The position numbers and the translations under genes were made by a program. Below the pieces are notes generated by a model. That model was not told the DNA's origin and made no database searches. It worked only from the letters and a program-made list of their open reading frames with translations. Shown here piece after piece: positions 12,601-19,713 of a stretch of 64,000 nt of DNA. Every line of letters begins with the position of its first letter. The stretch's first letter is position 1. Source of the stretch: Symbiodinium natans (Eukaryota > Sar > Dinophyceae > Suessiales > Symbiodiniaceae); assembly GCA_905221605.1 (NCBI GenBank), contig CAJNDS010000680.1, forward strand, positions 99,704-163,703, written 5' to 3'.

Positions 12601-15600
12601 AACAGGTGCATAAGGTCCAAGGCGCATCGCTACCGAATTGCGAACAGGTGCACAAGGTTCCAGACGAGGCCCCAGGCACATGGCCCGAGGCCCCAGGCGC
12701 ATGCCGCCTCAGTGGCGAACAGGTGCATAAAGTCCCAGGCGCATCGGCTCTGAGTGGCAAACAGGTGCACAAGGTCCCAGGTCTGCCAGGCGCAGAGGCC
12801 CCAGGCATATCGCTCTCAAGTGGCGAACCTGTGCACATTGTCTCAGTTTCAGTTCCAGGTCATGCCACAGTGCCTGACAGGGGCGTTTCCTCGTCGCCCC
12901 CAGCTTGGCCTTCTAATGCAGTTGACCTTACTCCCATTGACCGTAATAAGAACACACATGGGCCTGAAGCCACAATCAGGCTCACTGAACTTGTCCCTGC
13001 CCCCAGCCTGAATCAGGATCTTTGTGTGATTCGTCGCCTGCTGTGGAAGGTCGCGGAGGGGTGGGATAGCTTTTGGCAGAGTCAGCCACCATGCGCACTT
13101 CCGGGATGCATGTCTGGATGCCCTCCGTTCGCCCGCGCCGGCAGCAGCTTTAACATTTTCACGGATGGTTCGCACAAATCTCAGCAAGCTCCAGGATGGG
13201 CACTGATACTAGCCGAGGCTGCCCCTGGACTGCAGACCCAATTTGCTGCGTGCGCGTGGGGCACGCTTGCCTGTTTCTTTGATCGACATCTCTGCAGTAA
13301 GTCAGACATATCCAACATTGAGCCTGAAATAGCGCCAGTCCTCCTTGCCGGGCTCTGGGCCTTAAGCGTCCCAAGCAATATCCACATTCAGATCTGGACG
13401 GATTGCAATGCTGTTGCTACTGCTGCAAGAGGTGAAAGCGCGCCGCCCGGCACTGGCGAGGACTGCACGATAGGCCTTCTTCTGCGTGTTGTCTTTCAAA
13501 TGCTTGAAGCCAAAGGTGCGCACACCAGTATCCACTGGACAAAGGGACATTGCGGCAACGTTTTCAACGAGGCCGCAGACCGCCTGGCCAACCACGCAAG
13601 ACGCACTGGCACAGGCACCGGCCTGCCTCCTCAGATCTGGAGTCTCCTTCAGCACAAGATGCTTCCCTGGGCCTGGAGACTCCTGCACCCTAACCCCTCG
13701 CTTCCGGAGCTTGAGCAACTAGCCGCAGGCACTTACGAAGCTGCAGATTCAGCCAGACCACAACTTGTCCCGCTTCCCCAAAAGCATTCTGCCTCGCGCG
13801 AAAGTGCCGTTGATGCCAGTTTCGCCACATACAATGTCCAGACACTGAAAGATAAAGGGCCGCTCCTTCAAGCCCTGATGCTACGGGACAACATAACGTT
13901 TCTCGGGTTGCAAGAGACCAGGCATAAGCAGGCTTCTCAGGGCCAGAACCAACATGTGGTATACTGCAATAGTGCAGCAGAAAATGGTGAAGGCGGTTGT
14001 GCCCTTTGGGTTGCTAGGGATGGACCCCTTGGTCCGGTTTGTAGTGCTGACCTTGTCGTGCTCCACACCTCTCATAGGCACCTCCTTGCACGCCTGAAAA
14101 ATAAGATCTGGTCAGGTTACCTCCTTGTAGGACACGCTCCACACTCTGGAAGACCGCACGCAGAGATTGAACACTGGTGGCAATGCACGCAAGACCTGCT
14201 TCAGGCTCGCAGTTGTCCCGAGCTTCCGCTTTTTTGCCTCTTCGACGCCAACGCCAGAGTTGGGAAGTTCACCGACAACACCACTGGACCGCATGCCGCA
14301 GAGGCAGAAACGTTAGGAGGTCAGCTCCTAAGGAGCTTTTGCTCTAGGAACTCCCTCTACCTTCCCAGCTCCTTTCAAGGGACACATGGACAGTGCAACA
14401 ATAGGGATGATGACGTCGCCACCTGGACGTCTACTGCCGGATACAAGCACCGGATCGACTATGTTGCAGTGCCACAAAGCCTCAGATCACAGACCAGCTC
14501 CGTAGCTATGCATCCTGACTTCAGTTGTGGTGTTGCCGATGACCACACTGCCACCTCGGTGCTTGTCCAACTGTACACCAAGACGCAGGATCGACCGAGG
14601 CCTCCTTTCCCCCGCGTTCCTTGCAGGACCGTTGCTGAAGTCCGCACGTCCAGGGTAGGAGTTGATGAAATCCTCCAGCATGCTGCACGGATACCCTGGA
14701 GCACCAACATACATGAACATGTGCACAGGGTGGACTCTGAGATTCGCGATGGCTTCTCTGTTCGTCGGCCCAAAATGCAGCGCAAGCCATACGTCTCAGA
14801 ACAGACATGGCACGCAGTACACCAGCGGCGATGGTACCGCAGACAAGTCGCCCGAGATAAGCAGCAGCGCAATTTCCTCCTCAAGCTCATTTGCTTTCGG
14901 AATTGGCAAGGAGCGCGCAAGGTAAGCCAGCTTGAGGCCAAGGTCAGCAGGTGGCAAGAACAAGTTGATGCACTTCAGCAACGCATTTCCCATGGGGCCT
15001 GGCACATTGCGGAGTGGGGCAAATGGTTGAAATGGATGCTGAAGGATGATAAAGTTCAGTACCTAAATGGGCTTGCTGCAAAGTTCGAACATGCCGCAAA
15101 TCAATCTGACACCAAACAGCTTTTTGCCGCTCTCAAAGTCTTCAGGCCTGCCGGCAAGACTGTTCACAAGGCAAGAGGGCCTCCCCGTTGCCTTAAGGAC
15201 GAAGCAGGGCTCCCAGCCGACACTTTCGAAAGGAGGCAGGAAACACACAGAAAAGTTTTTGCCGAACAGGAAGGAGGCTGTTTAGCCAAGCCTGAAGAAC
15301 TTTGTGGCAGGCAACCTTCCGTTCAAACGGATACTGCCGATTGCTACGAACTTGCGCGCCTGCCCACCCTCCTTGAGCTCGAAAGGGTCATCCGAGAGGC
15401 TGCGGATGGCAAAGCTCCTGGTCCTTCCGGCGTGCCTGCAGCGATTTGGCGCAGCTGTCCTGCGCAAGCAGCCAAAACGCTGCTCCCCATATACCTCAAG
15501 GCGCACATCAGGCTCTGCGAGCCAATACAATATGCCGGCTGTCAGCTTTCCGCCTTTTTCAAACAAAAAGGTAGCCCTGCTGACGCAAACAACTATAGAA

Positions 15601-18258
15601 GCATTGCGCTCTTTGATCCTGCTGCTAAGTTCTTTCACCGGCTCGTAAGAAAGGACCTCTGTCAGGTGCTTGCTGAAGACTCTCACCAGCTACAGCAGGG
15701 ATGCAGGCCCAAATCCTCAGCTGTTGCCCTTCACCACTACCTTGCCACCTGGCGACGACTTGCAGAACTGAGAGGGCAGCCTTGTGCTGTCATCTTCCTC
15801 GACCTCAGTGCTGCCTACTACAGGCTACTTCGTGAATCCTTCTGGGGGCACCACGCCACCGACCGCGAGAGCACTGAAGATGTCCCTCCTTCTGACCGCT
15901 CCATCTCATGGGTGCTGCACCGGTTACGAGTTCCGCCAGCTGCCCTGCACGAGGTTATGCACTACGCGCAAAACGCACACCTCCTTGCCACTGCTCCCAG
16001 GCACACGCAACGCATCATCCAGACCATACTCTCTGGCACATATTTTACGATGTCGGGTTCAGACAAGCTTACGTGCACTCACGCAGGAAGCCGACCCGGC
16101 GACGCAATAGCCGACGTGTTGTTCGCGTTGGCTGCTAGCAACCTTGTGAAAGAGGTAAGGGGCAGGCTTCAGCAAGTTGGACAAGAATGTCCCCTGCCCA
16201 CTTGGGCGGACGATATAGCTGTTCCACTCACTGCAGGTAGTAACAGCAGTCTTGTTCAAACTGTTGCTGACTCCGCACGAATCCTGCACGAGGAATGTGT
16301 CAAGAGGGCGATGCGCCCGAATTACGATGCTGGTAAAACTGAGGCGCTGACTTGCTTCCAAGGTCCTGGATCGCGCGCAGCAAAACAAGCTTGTTTCAAG
16401 GAGGGAGCTGGAAGGGCCGCTTTCCATGCCCTGGATGGGCAGCACAGTTTGCGCTGTGTGCTTCACTACAAACATCTCGGCACGGTTCTCACAGCAAAGG
16501 GGGTTGCGATGCCTGCAATACGAGCCAATGTTGCGCATGCCAAGGGTGCGGTAGGGCCACTCACCAAACCTGTGTTTCGGAACCAAAATGCCCCCTTCTC
16601 CACGCGAGCCATCCTGCTCCGCAGCCTCGGCTTAAGCAGAGCAAGTCATGGTGCCTCCACATGGCGCCGACTTACCAAGGCTGAAAGCCAAGCCTGGGAA
16701 CATGGAGTTGCCTCCCTCCTCAGAGCACTGCTGCCGGAAAATCGACACACTGGCGAAAGCACGTACGCATCGTCAGTCAAGATCGCGCAGGCCACAGGCT
16801 TTCCACTCCCCACTGAGCTGCTTGCCTTCGACCGTCTCCGCCACCTTGTCCTCATTGCTGCTGGTCAGCAGAGCAGTCTCTGGGAGCTCCTGCAGGCAGA
16901 GGCGGCGATCTGTGCGAATGCCTGGCTTTCACGGGCACAGGAGGACCTCAACTGGCTCGCGTCACTCGTTCCTGAGGCCCAACTTCCTCATTCGCCTGTG
17001 CTGGTCTACAACGCAAGTCCCGCAGGCTTGCGTAGGTTCCGTGCTGCCATAAGGAAAGGCTTCATGGTCGTTGGACAAAAGAACTATCGGGCCTACCTTG
17101 TTGCCCAGAACGATCCCGCGAGGGCACCAGATGCAGACAAAGACTGCAACGAGCAACCATTTGCTTGTGGCCAGTGTGAAGCCAGCTTCACATGCGTGCA
17201 CGCTGTAAGGGCTCACCGGTTTGCTAAGCACAACCTCCGCCCACTTGTTGAGCGATACACCGCTGCCGACACGTGCAGGGTTTGTCTATGCAAGTTCTGG
17301 TCCCGCTCCAGGCTTCTCAGACATGTGTCGCACGACAGTCCTACCTGTGGCTGGGCGCTCATTGCTGCTGCCAAGCCGGTCCTGATAGAGGAGATCAGGG
17401 CTGTCGAGAAAAAGCAAGCGGCGCTTCAACGAACCTCTGGCGGTGCCAGGGACTTCAAACAACTTCCTTCCTGTCGCCTTCCTGGCCCTCTGCAGCCTGT
17501 TCCTGACTCCAGCGCTGCAGTATCTCCAGACCTCTGTCACGAGGCTCTCAATCTGCGGGAACTTGAGAAGACCGATTTTCAGAAGGCCATTAGGGTTTTT
17601 CTCGACGAATTTGTTACGGCCAGCAAGGCCACGAAGGAGTTTGTCTACAACACGCTCCTCGATTGGCAGTGCGTTTTGCTACAGCAGCTAGCACACAACG
17701 AGTGAGCCTAATTATATATTTATACAGTGCATGTTTTTGTCAGGCCAAAGCGTGCCTAGCCGACGTTCTCTGAACTTTGACGCAGTCCGATCCGATCCCT
17801 AAACCCTGCACCTCGCCCATGTGCTCGGCCAAGTGGGCGGCGACGTGCCTCGGCAGCGCGGCCGGCGCGGGGGTCTCCGTGGCCGAGGCCTGGCCACCGA
17901 CACCACCTTGGGAGCCCAGGAACCATATTATAAGGGTTTAGGGGTTATAGGGTTTAGGGTTTAGGGTTTATAGGGTTTAGGGCCTAAAGGGTTTTAGGTT
18001 TAGGGTTTATAGGGCCTAAAGGGTTTTAGGTTTAGGGGCTACCAAGCCACTCACCAGGGAGTCGCCCAAGAAAAGCACAAGCAGAGGCCGCGAAGAAGCC
18101 CCTGTCGGGCTGGTCCCGCCTGCGCCGCGCGTCGAGCTGAGCTTGCGACTTCCGTTCCCGCCGAGCTCTTGGCCTACGTCGGGGCCCAGGCAAGGCGACG
18201 CCCGCTCCCTCAGTGACCGCCACTCGCCCCGCAAATCCCAGCCCTGCTTGGCGGCCAT
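6659..18258 (-). CDS. GDSL/SGNH-family hydrolase, six exons
   Basis: Exons on the minus strand, in order: 18048-18258, 17810-17906, 7843-7993, 7494-7734, 7244-7333, 6659-6765. They sum to 897 bases, giving 298 aa plus TAG, with every junction in phase. SGNH blocks in order: GDSLVSG with the nucleophile serine (exon 1, about residue 66); VGITGADV (exon 3); VVGANDL (exon 4); and SADRMHPSPVGY with the Asp-x-x-His pair (exon 5/6). This matches single-domain esterase/lipase-type SGNH hydrolases; the substrate is unknown. Donors are GC in introns 1, 2, 3 and 5 and GA in intron 4; all acceptors are AG|G. Introns 1 and 4 are inverted-repeat family I elements, intron 3 is another inverted-repeat element, intron 2 contains a complete LINE, and intron 5 holds a telomere array. 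The TAG stop is formed by the first telomere repeat after the last exon. A 5' non-coding exon may exist upstream, since AAG|GT directly precedes the ATG. Confidence 0.85.
7334..7493 (-). mobile_element. Intron 4 of the SGNH gene: family I inverted-repeat element
   Basis: On the coding strand the intron starts GAACCTTGGTAGCCCAGTGG and ends GGTTACTGGGCTGCCCAG. The family I ends (GCTTGGTAGCCCAGT and its reverse complement) lie at both intron borders. The exon before ends with the first base of a codon and the exon after starts GAG CGG AAG in the matching phase. A run of A/T and a run of C lie inside. Confidence 0.7.
7735..7842 (-). mobile_element. Intron 3 of the SGNH gene: 108-bp inverted-repeat intron
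   Basis: On the coding strand the intron begins GCTTAGTTGCTGAGTGAGTA and ends ACTCAGCAACTATAAG. The inverted repeat GTTGCTGAGT/ACTCAGCAAC fills both ends, so the whole intron is one MITE-like unit. Removing exactly this stretch joins the exon ending CTG GTG to GTG GTG GTT in phase, giving the beta-strand that leads into GAND. It is a GC-AG intron. I infer an introner; no second copy was recognised in the window. Confidence 0.7.
8175..9752 (+). CDS. LINE ORF1: zinc-knuckle, coiled-coil nucleic-acid-binding protein
   Basis: 525 aa if started at 8175; a later Met at about residue 154, just before the zinc motif, is an alternative. Residues 165-187 read WRCGCGQTNKATAWFCPGCG with cysteines at 167, 169, 180 and 183, a RanBP2-like zinc knuckle common in dinoflagellate retroelements. 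A basic, Gly/Lys-rich stretch (about 215-255) follows. A long Glu/Gln/Arg-rich region (about 285-470) then looks like coiled coil. This fits the usual LINE ORF1 role of binding element RNA and forming the particle. ORF2 coding starts in the -1 frame, which is already open across the ORF1 stop, so re-initiation or frameshifting may link the two. Confidence 0.75.
   Translation: MSARATSVRPSQFSGFSAHSYPNPCEPSEWWTGTLQTWFFAVAAPADRTCSCSPLATTAWLQIPWFLFPVLCEQACAGFSHFGRLPLSVNTVRHLPESAAHRRARRKRTVARTHLRTVLTGLSPIVPGQTTEAIRLLRQHHSASTLPKQVEKLMASYKQTNTQSWRCGCGQTNKATAWFCPGCGAPWGGSAPTYTDRDPRDGWGQPPAPWQKNAWRTTSPRRRSPRTRKPKDHSQTGGDKGKGKGKAKAGRFAEEQTAPKVQQLPRPPQAKEFASPKEAGASSQPAAPTEDKRLLQALIQHVNKEELPENLRSMVLQVEKASAQKDAKYLHKLVSKRGEARRQLADLQQERACFESSWCTYTQELMETLTLQFAQREQALTDMDQREQEWTTQLVEASRELEAAAHNKNHSKNEEGGSEEEISDQDMTIAAAAETDAKAMARRAELAQSHQRLQAALQEVKDAAEAGAMVRERTPRRGSKRTGEGIVDLTVDSPETQKPAQPGATASQSTENAAAAARAQNFQKA
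9854..11587 (+). CDS. LINE ORF2, N-terminal part (before frame break)
   Basis: This frame is open from 8261 through the end of ORF1 to 11587. The first Met after the ORF1 stop is at 9854. It encodes a low-complexity N-terminal region: Pro/Ser-rich sequence, then many loose copies of SGEQVHKVPGAS (about 10500-11225), then the first three copies of the 28-residue repeat. The same SGEQVHK motif resumes in the frame of the downstream ORF after 12340. The two frames were therefore one protein, split by a 2-base loss inside a repeat copy near 11542. No enzyme domain lies in this part. Confidence 0.65.
   Translation: MRCDVLCGTHSWSDERIADWPVPRYTEDNYSPQLAYVDAVSEAAVSSRVQSLSCLCTFGALLPRKVSFVEAVQGEGLLEYRRHVLSIMRKFLHCLPKPGPHAEWAPNISHPNVGHAGAQTSRPAQASLTWPSHWHASQSWPEEGSLSSLARTVLQSASRSPPPSLWVPSPKDLKTIRRPTGNHAASVRLVASAEASANIPRCVARELRSWSKDPRSKWRTGAQSSRSSRTGSPTRIALSGEQVREALGSRVLGAALARKTHRLPGCSAGPDVPGALPPCDMQVSKAPVEQLHETAGASPLSGEQVHEAPHASPLSGKQVHKVPGASSPVDEQARKAASSGEQVHEAPGTLLVSGEQVYKAPGASPLSGEQVHKVPGLPGLEVASPPSGEQVHKVPGSPCSEVAGASPLRGEQAREAPGEFSLSGEQVHKVPGASPPSAEQVHKVAGSEVASRLSGKQMHKAPELPGEAGPPTGAFPPVAAQGIGPLEHVPGVPGKAGLPTGAFPPVAAQGIGPLEHVPGVPGEAGLPTGALFPVAAQGIGPLEHVPGVPGEAGPPTGAFPPVGSGHRTLGACPRFAR
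11214..17705 (+). CDS. LINE ORF2: RNase H, EEP endonuclease, reverse transcriptase, zinc fingers
   Basis: 2163 aa as an open frame; real coding in this frame probably begins at about 11542. Domains, numbered from 11214: RNase H fold with FTDGS (Asp651), IEPE (Glu703/705), WTDCNA (Asp730) and AADRLAN (Asp789); endonuclease/exonuclease/phosphatase domain with YNVQTL (Asn874), LQETR, LFDANAR, HRIDYVAV and DDHTA, ending near 1125; reverse transcriptase with FLDLSAAY (Asp1530), a RPGDAIAD segment and WADD (Asp1666-1667); and two C-terminal C2H2-type zinc fingers (nt about 17155-17350). All catalytic residues are present. An EEP-type nuclease places it with APE-type LINEs that copy by target-primed reverse transcription. 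RNase H lying in front of the endonuclease is an uncommon order. The N-terminus is repetitive. Confidence 0.88.
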   Translation: MANRCTRLQNCQVKQVRQQVHSPPSLLRASDPWSMSQACQVKQVCQLVHSPQSQLRASGPWSMSQACQVKQVCQQVHSSRLQLRASDPWSMSQACQVKQVRQQVHSPPSAQGIGPLEHVPGLPGEAGPPTGAFPPIAAQGIGPKEQVPGLPGEAGLPTGAFLSVAAQGIEPLQHVPGVPGEAGLPTGALFPVAAQGIGPLEHVPGVPGEAGLPTGALPPIAAQGIGPFLEHVPGVPGEAGLPKGALFPVAAQGIGPLEHVPGLPGKAGPPTGAFPPVAAQGIGPLEHVPGVPGEAGLPTGAFLSVAAQGIGPLEHVPGVPGEAGLPTGALFPVAAQGIGPLEHVPGVPGEAGLPTGALPPVAAQGIGPLKRVLGVPGLKVAGAGKQVRESSVASLRGLEASPLTGEHIHEAPLPVSGNQVHKVSGASPMSGRQVHKAAGLPGLEVVGAGEQVHEAPGASLSCEQVHKVQGASLPNCEQVHKVPDEAPGTWPEAPGACRLSGEQVHKVPGASALSGKQVHKVPGLPGAEAPGISLSSGEPVHIVSVSVPGHATVPDRGVSSSPPAWPSNAVDLTPIDRNKNTHGPEATIRLTELVPAPSLNQDLCVIRRLLWKVAEGWDSFWQSQPPCALPGCMSGCPPFARAGSSFNIFTDGSHKSQQAPGWALILAEAAPGLQTQFAACAWGTLACFFDRHLCSKSDISNIEPEIAPVLLAGLWALSVPSNIHIQIWTDCNAVATAARGESAPPGTGEDCTIGLLLRVVFQMLEAKGAHTSIHWTKGHCGNVFNEAADRLANHARRTGTGTGLPPQIWSLLQHKMLPWAWRLLHPNPSLPELEQLAAGTYEAADSARPQLVPLPQKHSASRESAVDASFATYNVQTLKDKGPLLQALMLRDNITFLGLQETRHKQASQGQNQHVVYCNSAAENGEGGCALWVARDGPLGPVCSADLVVLHTSHRHLLARLKNKIWSGYLLVGHAPHSGRPHAEIEHWWQCTQDLLQARSCPELPLFCLFDANARVGKFTDNTTGPHAAEAETLGGQLLRSFCSRNSLYLPSSFQGTHGQCNNRDDDVATWTSTAGYKHRIDYVAVPQSLRSQTSSVAMHPDFSCGVADDHTATSVLVQLYTKTQDRPRPPFPRVPCRTVAEVRTSRVGVDEILQHAARIPWSTNIHEHVHRVDSEIRDGFSVRRPKMQRKPYVSEQTWHAVHQRRWYRRQVARDKQQRNFLLKLICFRNWQGARKVSQLEAKVSRWQEQVDALQQRISHGAWHIAEWGKWLKWMLKDDKVQYLNGLAAKFEHAANQSDTKQLFAALKVFRPAGKTVHKARGPPRCLKDEAGLPADTFERRQETHRKVFAEQEGGCLAKPEELCGRQPSVQTDTADCYELARLPTLLELERVIREAADGKAPGPSGVPAAIWRSCPAQAAKTLLPIYLKAHIRLCEPIQYAGCQLSAFFKQKGSPADANNYRSIALFDPAAKFFHRLVRKDLCQVLAEDSHQLQQGCRPKSSAVALHHYLATWRRLAELRGQPCAVIFLDLSAAYYRLLRESFWGHHATDRESTEDVPPSDRSISWVLHRLRVPPAALHEVMHYAQNAHLLATAPRHTQRIIQTILSGTYFTMSGSDKLTCTHAGSRPGDAIADVLFALAASNLVKEVRGRLQQVGQECPLPTWADDIAVPLTAGSNSSLVQTVADSARILHEECVKRAMRPNYDAGKTEALTCFQGPGSRAAKQACFKEGAGRAAFHALDGQHSLRCVLHYKHLGTVLTAKGVAMPAIRANVAHAKGAVGPLTKPVFRNQNAPFSTRAILLRSLGLSRASHGASTWRRLTKAESQAWEHGVASLLRALLPENRHTGESTYASSVKIAQATGFPLPTELLAFDRLRHLVLIAAGQQSSLWELLQAEAAICANAWLSRAQEDLNWLASLVPEAQLPHSPVLVYNASPAGLRRFRAAIRKGFMVVGQKNYRAYLVAQNDPARAPDADKDCNEQPFACGQCEASFTCVHAVRAHRFAKHNLRPLVERYTAADTCRVCLCKFWSRSRLLRHVSHDSPTCGWALIAAAKPVLIEEIRAVEKKQAALQRTSGGARDFKQLPSCRLPGPLQPVPDSSAAVSPDLCHEALNLRELEKTDFQKAIRVFLDEFVTASKATKEFVYNTLLDWQCVLLQQLAHNE
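11253..12335 (+). repeat. 84-bp tandem repeat in LINE ORF2 (about 13 copies)
   Basis: Successive CTCAGGGCATCGG starts are 84 bases apart (11292, 11376, 11460). Each unit encodes 28 residues of the type PGVPGEAGLPTGALFPVAAQ plus GIGPLEHV. Thirteen units are counted: three in the upstream frame and ten in the downstream frame. One carries a 3-base insertion (near 11895) that keeps frame, and one a 2-base deletion (near 11542) that does not. The cysteine-rich minus-strand frames over this stretch are antisense shadows. Confidence 0.9.
17907..18047 (-). mobile_element. Intron 1 of the SGNH gene: family I element holding a telomere array
   Basis: On the coding strand the intron begins GCTTGGTAGCCCC and ends TGGTTCCTGGGCTCCCAAG, the family I inverted ends. 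The centre has been replaced by telomere-like sequence (CCCTAAACC and CCCTATAAACC). Excision joins GDSLVSG to GVGGQASA in phase. It is a GC-AG intron. Confidence 0.72.
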
Positions 18259-18261
18259 ACC

Positions 18262-18575
18262 TTATAGGGGGCGCAATGAACCAAGGAAATAGAATGACCT
18301 ACCCCCGTGCATGAATTTTAGAAGTGGATCACCAACTCTCGTAAGGGTCATATACCCTATACTACTATAATCCGAATTTGGGGGGTATATGAATTTGGGG
18401 GGTATATGAGCCATAAACCCTTTTAGGGTGCATGTGGTCCCCAGGGTTAAGGGTCCATTCAACATTCAACTTAATTGATTCTCCAAGGACCAAGGAACAA
18501 AAAAGGGTTAAATCTTATTCTTCCTATGCCAAATAGAAAACCAAGAAAGCCTAAAGCTCATTTGTTTTCAAAGTA
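18262..18575. other. Non-coding stretch upstream of the SGNH gene
   Basis: It contains a direct repeat of GAATTTGGGGGGTATATGA (near 18373-18410) and palindromic AT-rich sequence, and no convincing exon. It could hold the promoter or a 5' intron, but no motif is identifiable. Confidence 0.4.
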
Positions 18576-18675
18576 TTGGATGTTCCCTCTTATACTGACA
18601 GTCCTCAGTAGGGATCATAGTACCCGCTATTATAATCCTTATTGAGGACTGTTAGTATAAAGGGGGAACATCCCA
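18576..18675. mobile_element. Family II MITE
   Basis: The ends are (TT)GGATGTTCCCTCTTATACT and AGTATAAAGGGGGAACATCC, with a second inverted pair ACAGTCCT/AGGACTGT just inside. Other copies are at about 19309-19523, 31515-31602, 44336-44426, 50768-50901 and 51411-51549. It is about 90-100 bases when uninterrupted and has no coding capacity. Confidence 0.75.
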
Positions 18676-18797
18676 ACCCTAAACCCTAAACCCTAAACCC
18701 TAGAAGTCAGTCAAAGGAACCGGCGCCGAAAGCAGTGGCCGAAGACAAGAATTTGGCCGCGCAGCGCGCGGTTTGGGCCATGGCGGCTGGGAGGCTC

Positions 18798-19042
18798 CCC
18801 AGAGACTCCAATCCCCCTTTAGTTAAGGAATATTCCGTAAACCATCTAAGGAACCCCGATACCCCTCCATTAAGGAGCATTCCTTAAAGCATATAAGGAA
18901 CCCGATTATGATTTGAGGAATATTCCTTAAACCATATAAGGAACCCTATTATGATTTAAGGAATATTCCTTGAAGGACATAAGGAACCCTGTTATGATTT
19001 GAGGAATATTCCATAATTAAGGGATAATGGAGTCTCTGGGTC
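18798..19042. mobile_element. Family V MITE with internal duplication
   Basis: The ends are CCCAGAGACTCCAAT and ATGGAGTCTCTGGG. The interior is built of repeated AAGGAATATTCCTTAAACCA plus TATAAGGAACC blocks in near-tandem. A shorter single-block copy lies at about 19325-19455. Confidence 0.7.
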
Positions 19043-19308
19043 CCTGGGCTGGGCCTCACGTCTTCCCCTACTTCCCCCCCTTAAAGCCAGCATAGAGCCG
19101 AGGGTCAGGGTCCATTGGGTTTAGGGTCCATTGGGTTTAGGGTTTAGGGTTTAGGGTTTAGGGTTTAGGGTTTAGGGTTTAGGGTTTAGGGTTTAGGGTT
19201 TAGGCTTAGGGCTTAGGGCTTAGGGCTTAGGGGTGGGCGCGGCGCATCGTAGGACTGCATGAGCCCTCAGGTCCCTCAACCTCTCACCGGAATATAGCCT
19301 TATCTTTG

Positions 19309-19523
19309 GATGTTCCCCCTTATACTAACAGTCCCCAGAGACTCCAATACCCCTTAGTTAAGGAATATTCCTTAAACCATATAAGGAACCCTATTATGAA
19401 TTATTGTGATTTAAGGAATACTCCTTAATTAAGGGGTATTGGAGTCTCTGGGTCCTCAGTGGGGATCATAGTACCCCCTATTGTAATCCCTGTTCAAGAC
19501 TAGTATAAAGGGGAACGTCCCAA
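19309..19523. mobile_element. Family V MITE nested in a family II MITE
   Basis: The outer family II halves are TGGATGTTCCCCCTTATACTAACAGTCC (19309-) and the run ending at about 19523 (GGGGAACGTCCCAA). The inner family V copy spans about 19325-19455. The target GTCC (GGAC on the other strand) is present on both sides of the inner element, so it looks like a 4-base target duplication. The composite ends directly against a minus-strand coding-like island. Confidence 0.65.
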
Positions 19524-19525
19524 GA

Positions 19526-19713
19526 CCTTTACATGAACCAGAAATCCGAGGAAATGCAACGAGAGGCAGCAACCTTTCCATTTCAATCTTGCTGAAGCGG
19601 CGCCCGACCTGCAGTTGCTTGTGCATGTCCTGCAGAAGCTTGATCCCTGTTGGCCGGTACTCCTTCGAGCGCCAGGCGGGATCGTCTACCCCTACCTCAG
19701 CCCTATTTGACAC
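19526..19713 (-). CDS. Coding-like exon, unrecognised
   Basis: Minus-strand open stretch containing DDPAWRSKEYRPTGIKLLQD and then KIEMERLLPLVAFPRI. It has a mixed, protein-like composition and ends just where the family II/V composite begins (GTAAAG|GTCTTGGGACG). A second possible exon (about 19225-19300, SGERLRDLRAHAVLRCAA) lies on the far side of the composite. No family recognised. Confidence 0.4.

Larger units (their letters stand above)
8076..17796 (+). mobile_element. LINE-type retrotransposon (RNase H - endonuclease - RT - C2H2)
   Basis: A long non-LTR element lies in intron 2 of the SGNH gene, antisense to it. It is bounded on the left by a CCCTAAA array ending at about 8075 and on the right by CCCTAAACCC at about 17797, so it sits inside a telomere-type array. 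ORF1 (8175-9752) is followed by a very long ORF2 ending at 17705, then a tail of about 90 bases with no poly-A. I see no long terminal repeats. No clear target duplication beyond the shared telomere unit can be resolved. ORF2 has one frame break near 11542, so this copy is probably inactive unless that is an assembly error. Confidence 0.85.

Noticed and set aside
18720-18796. Plus-strand exon reading KEPAPKAVAEDKNLAAQRAV
   Set aside because: The minus strand is equally open here and neither side has a supported junction. Short GC-rich islands are often open by chance.
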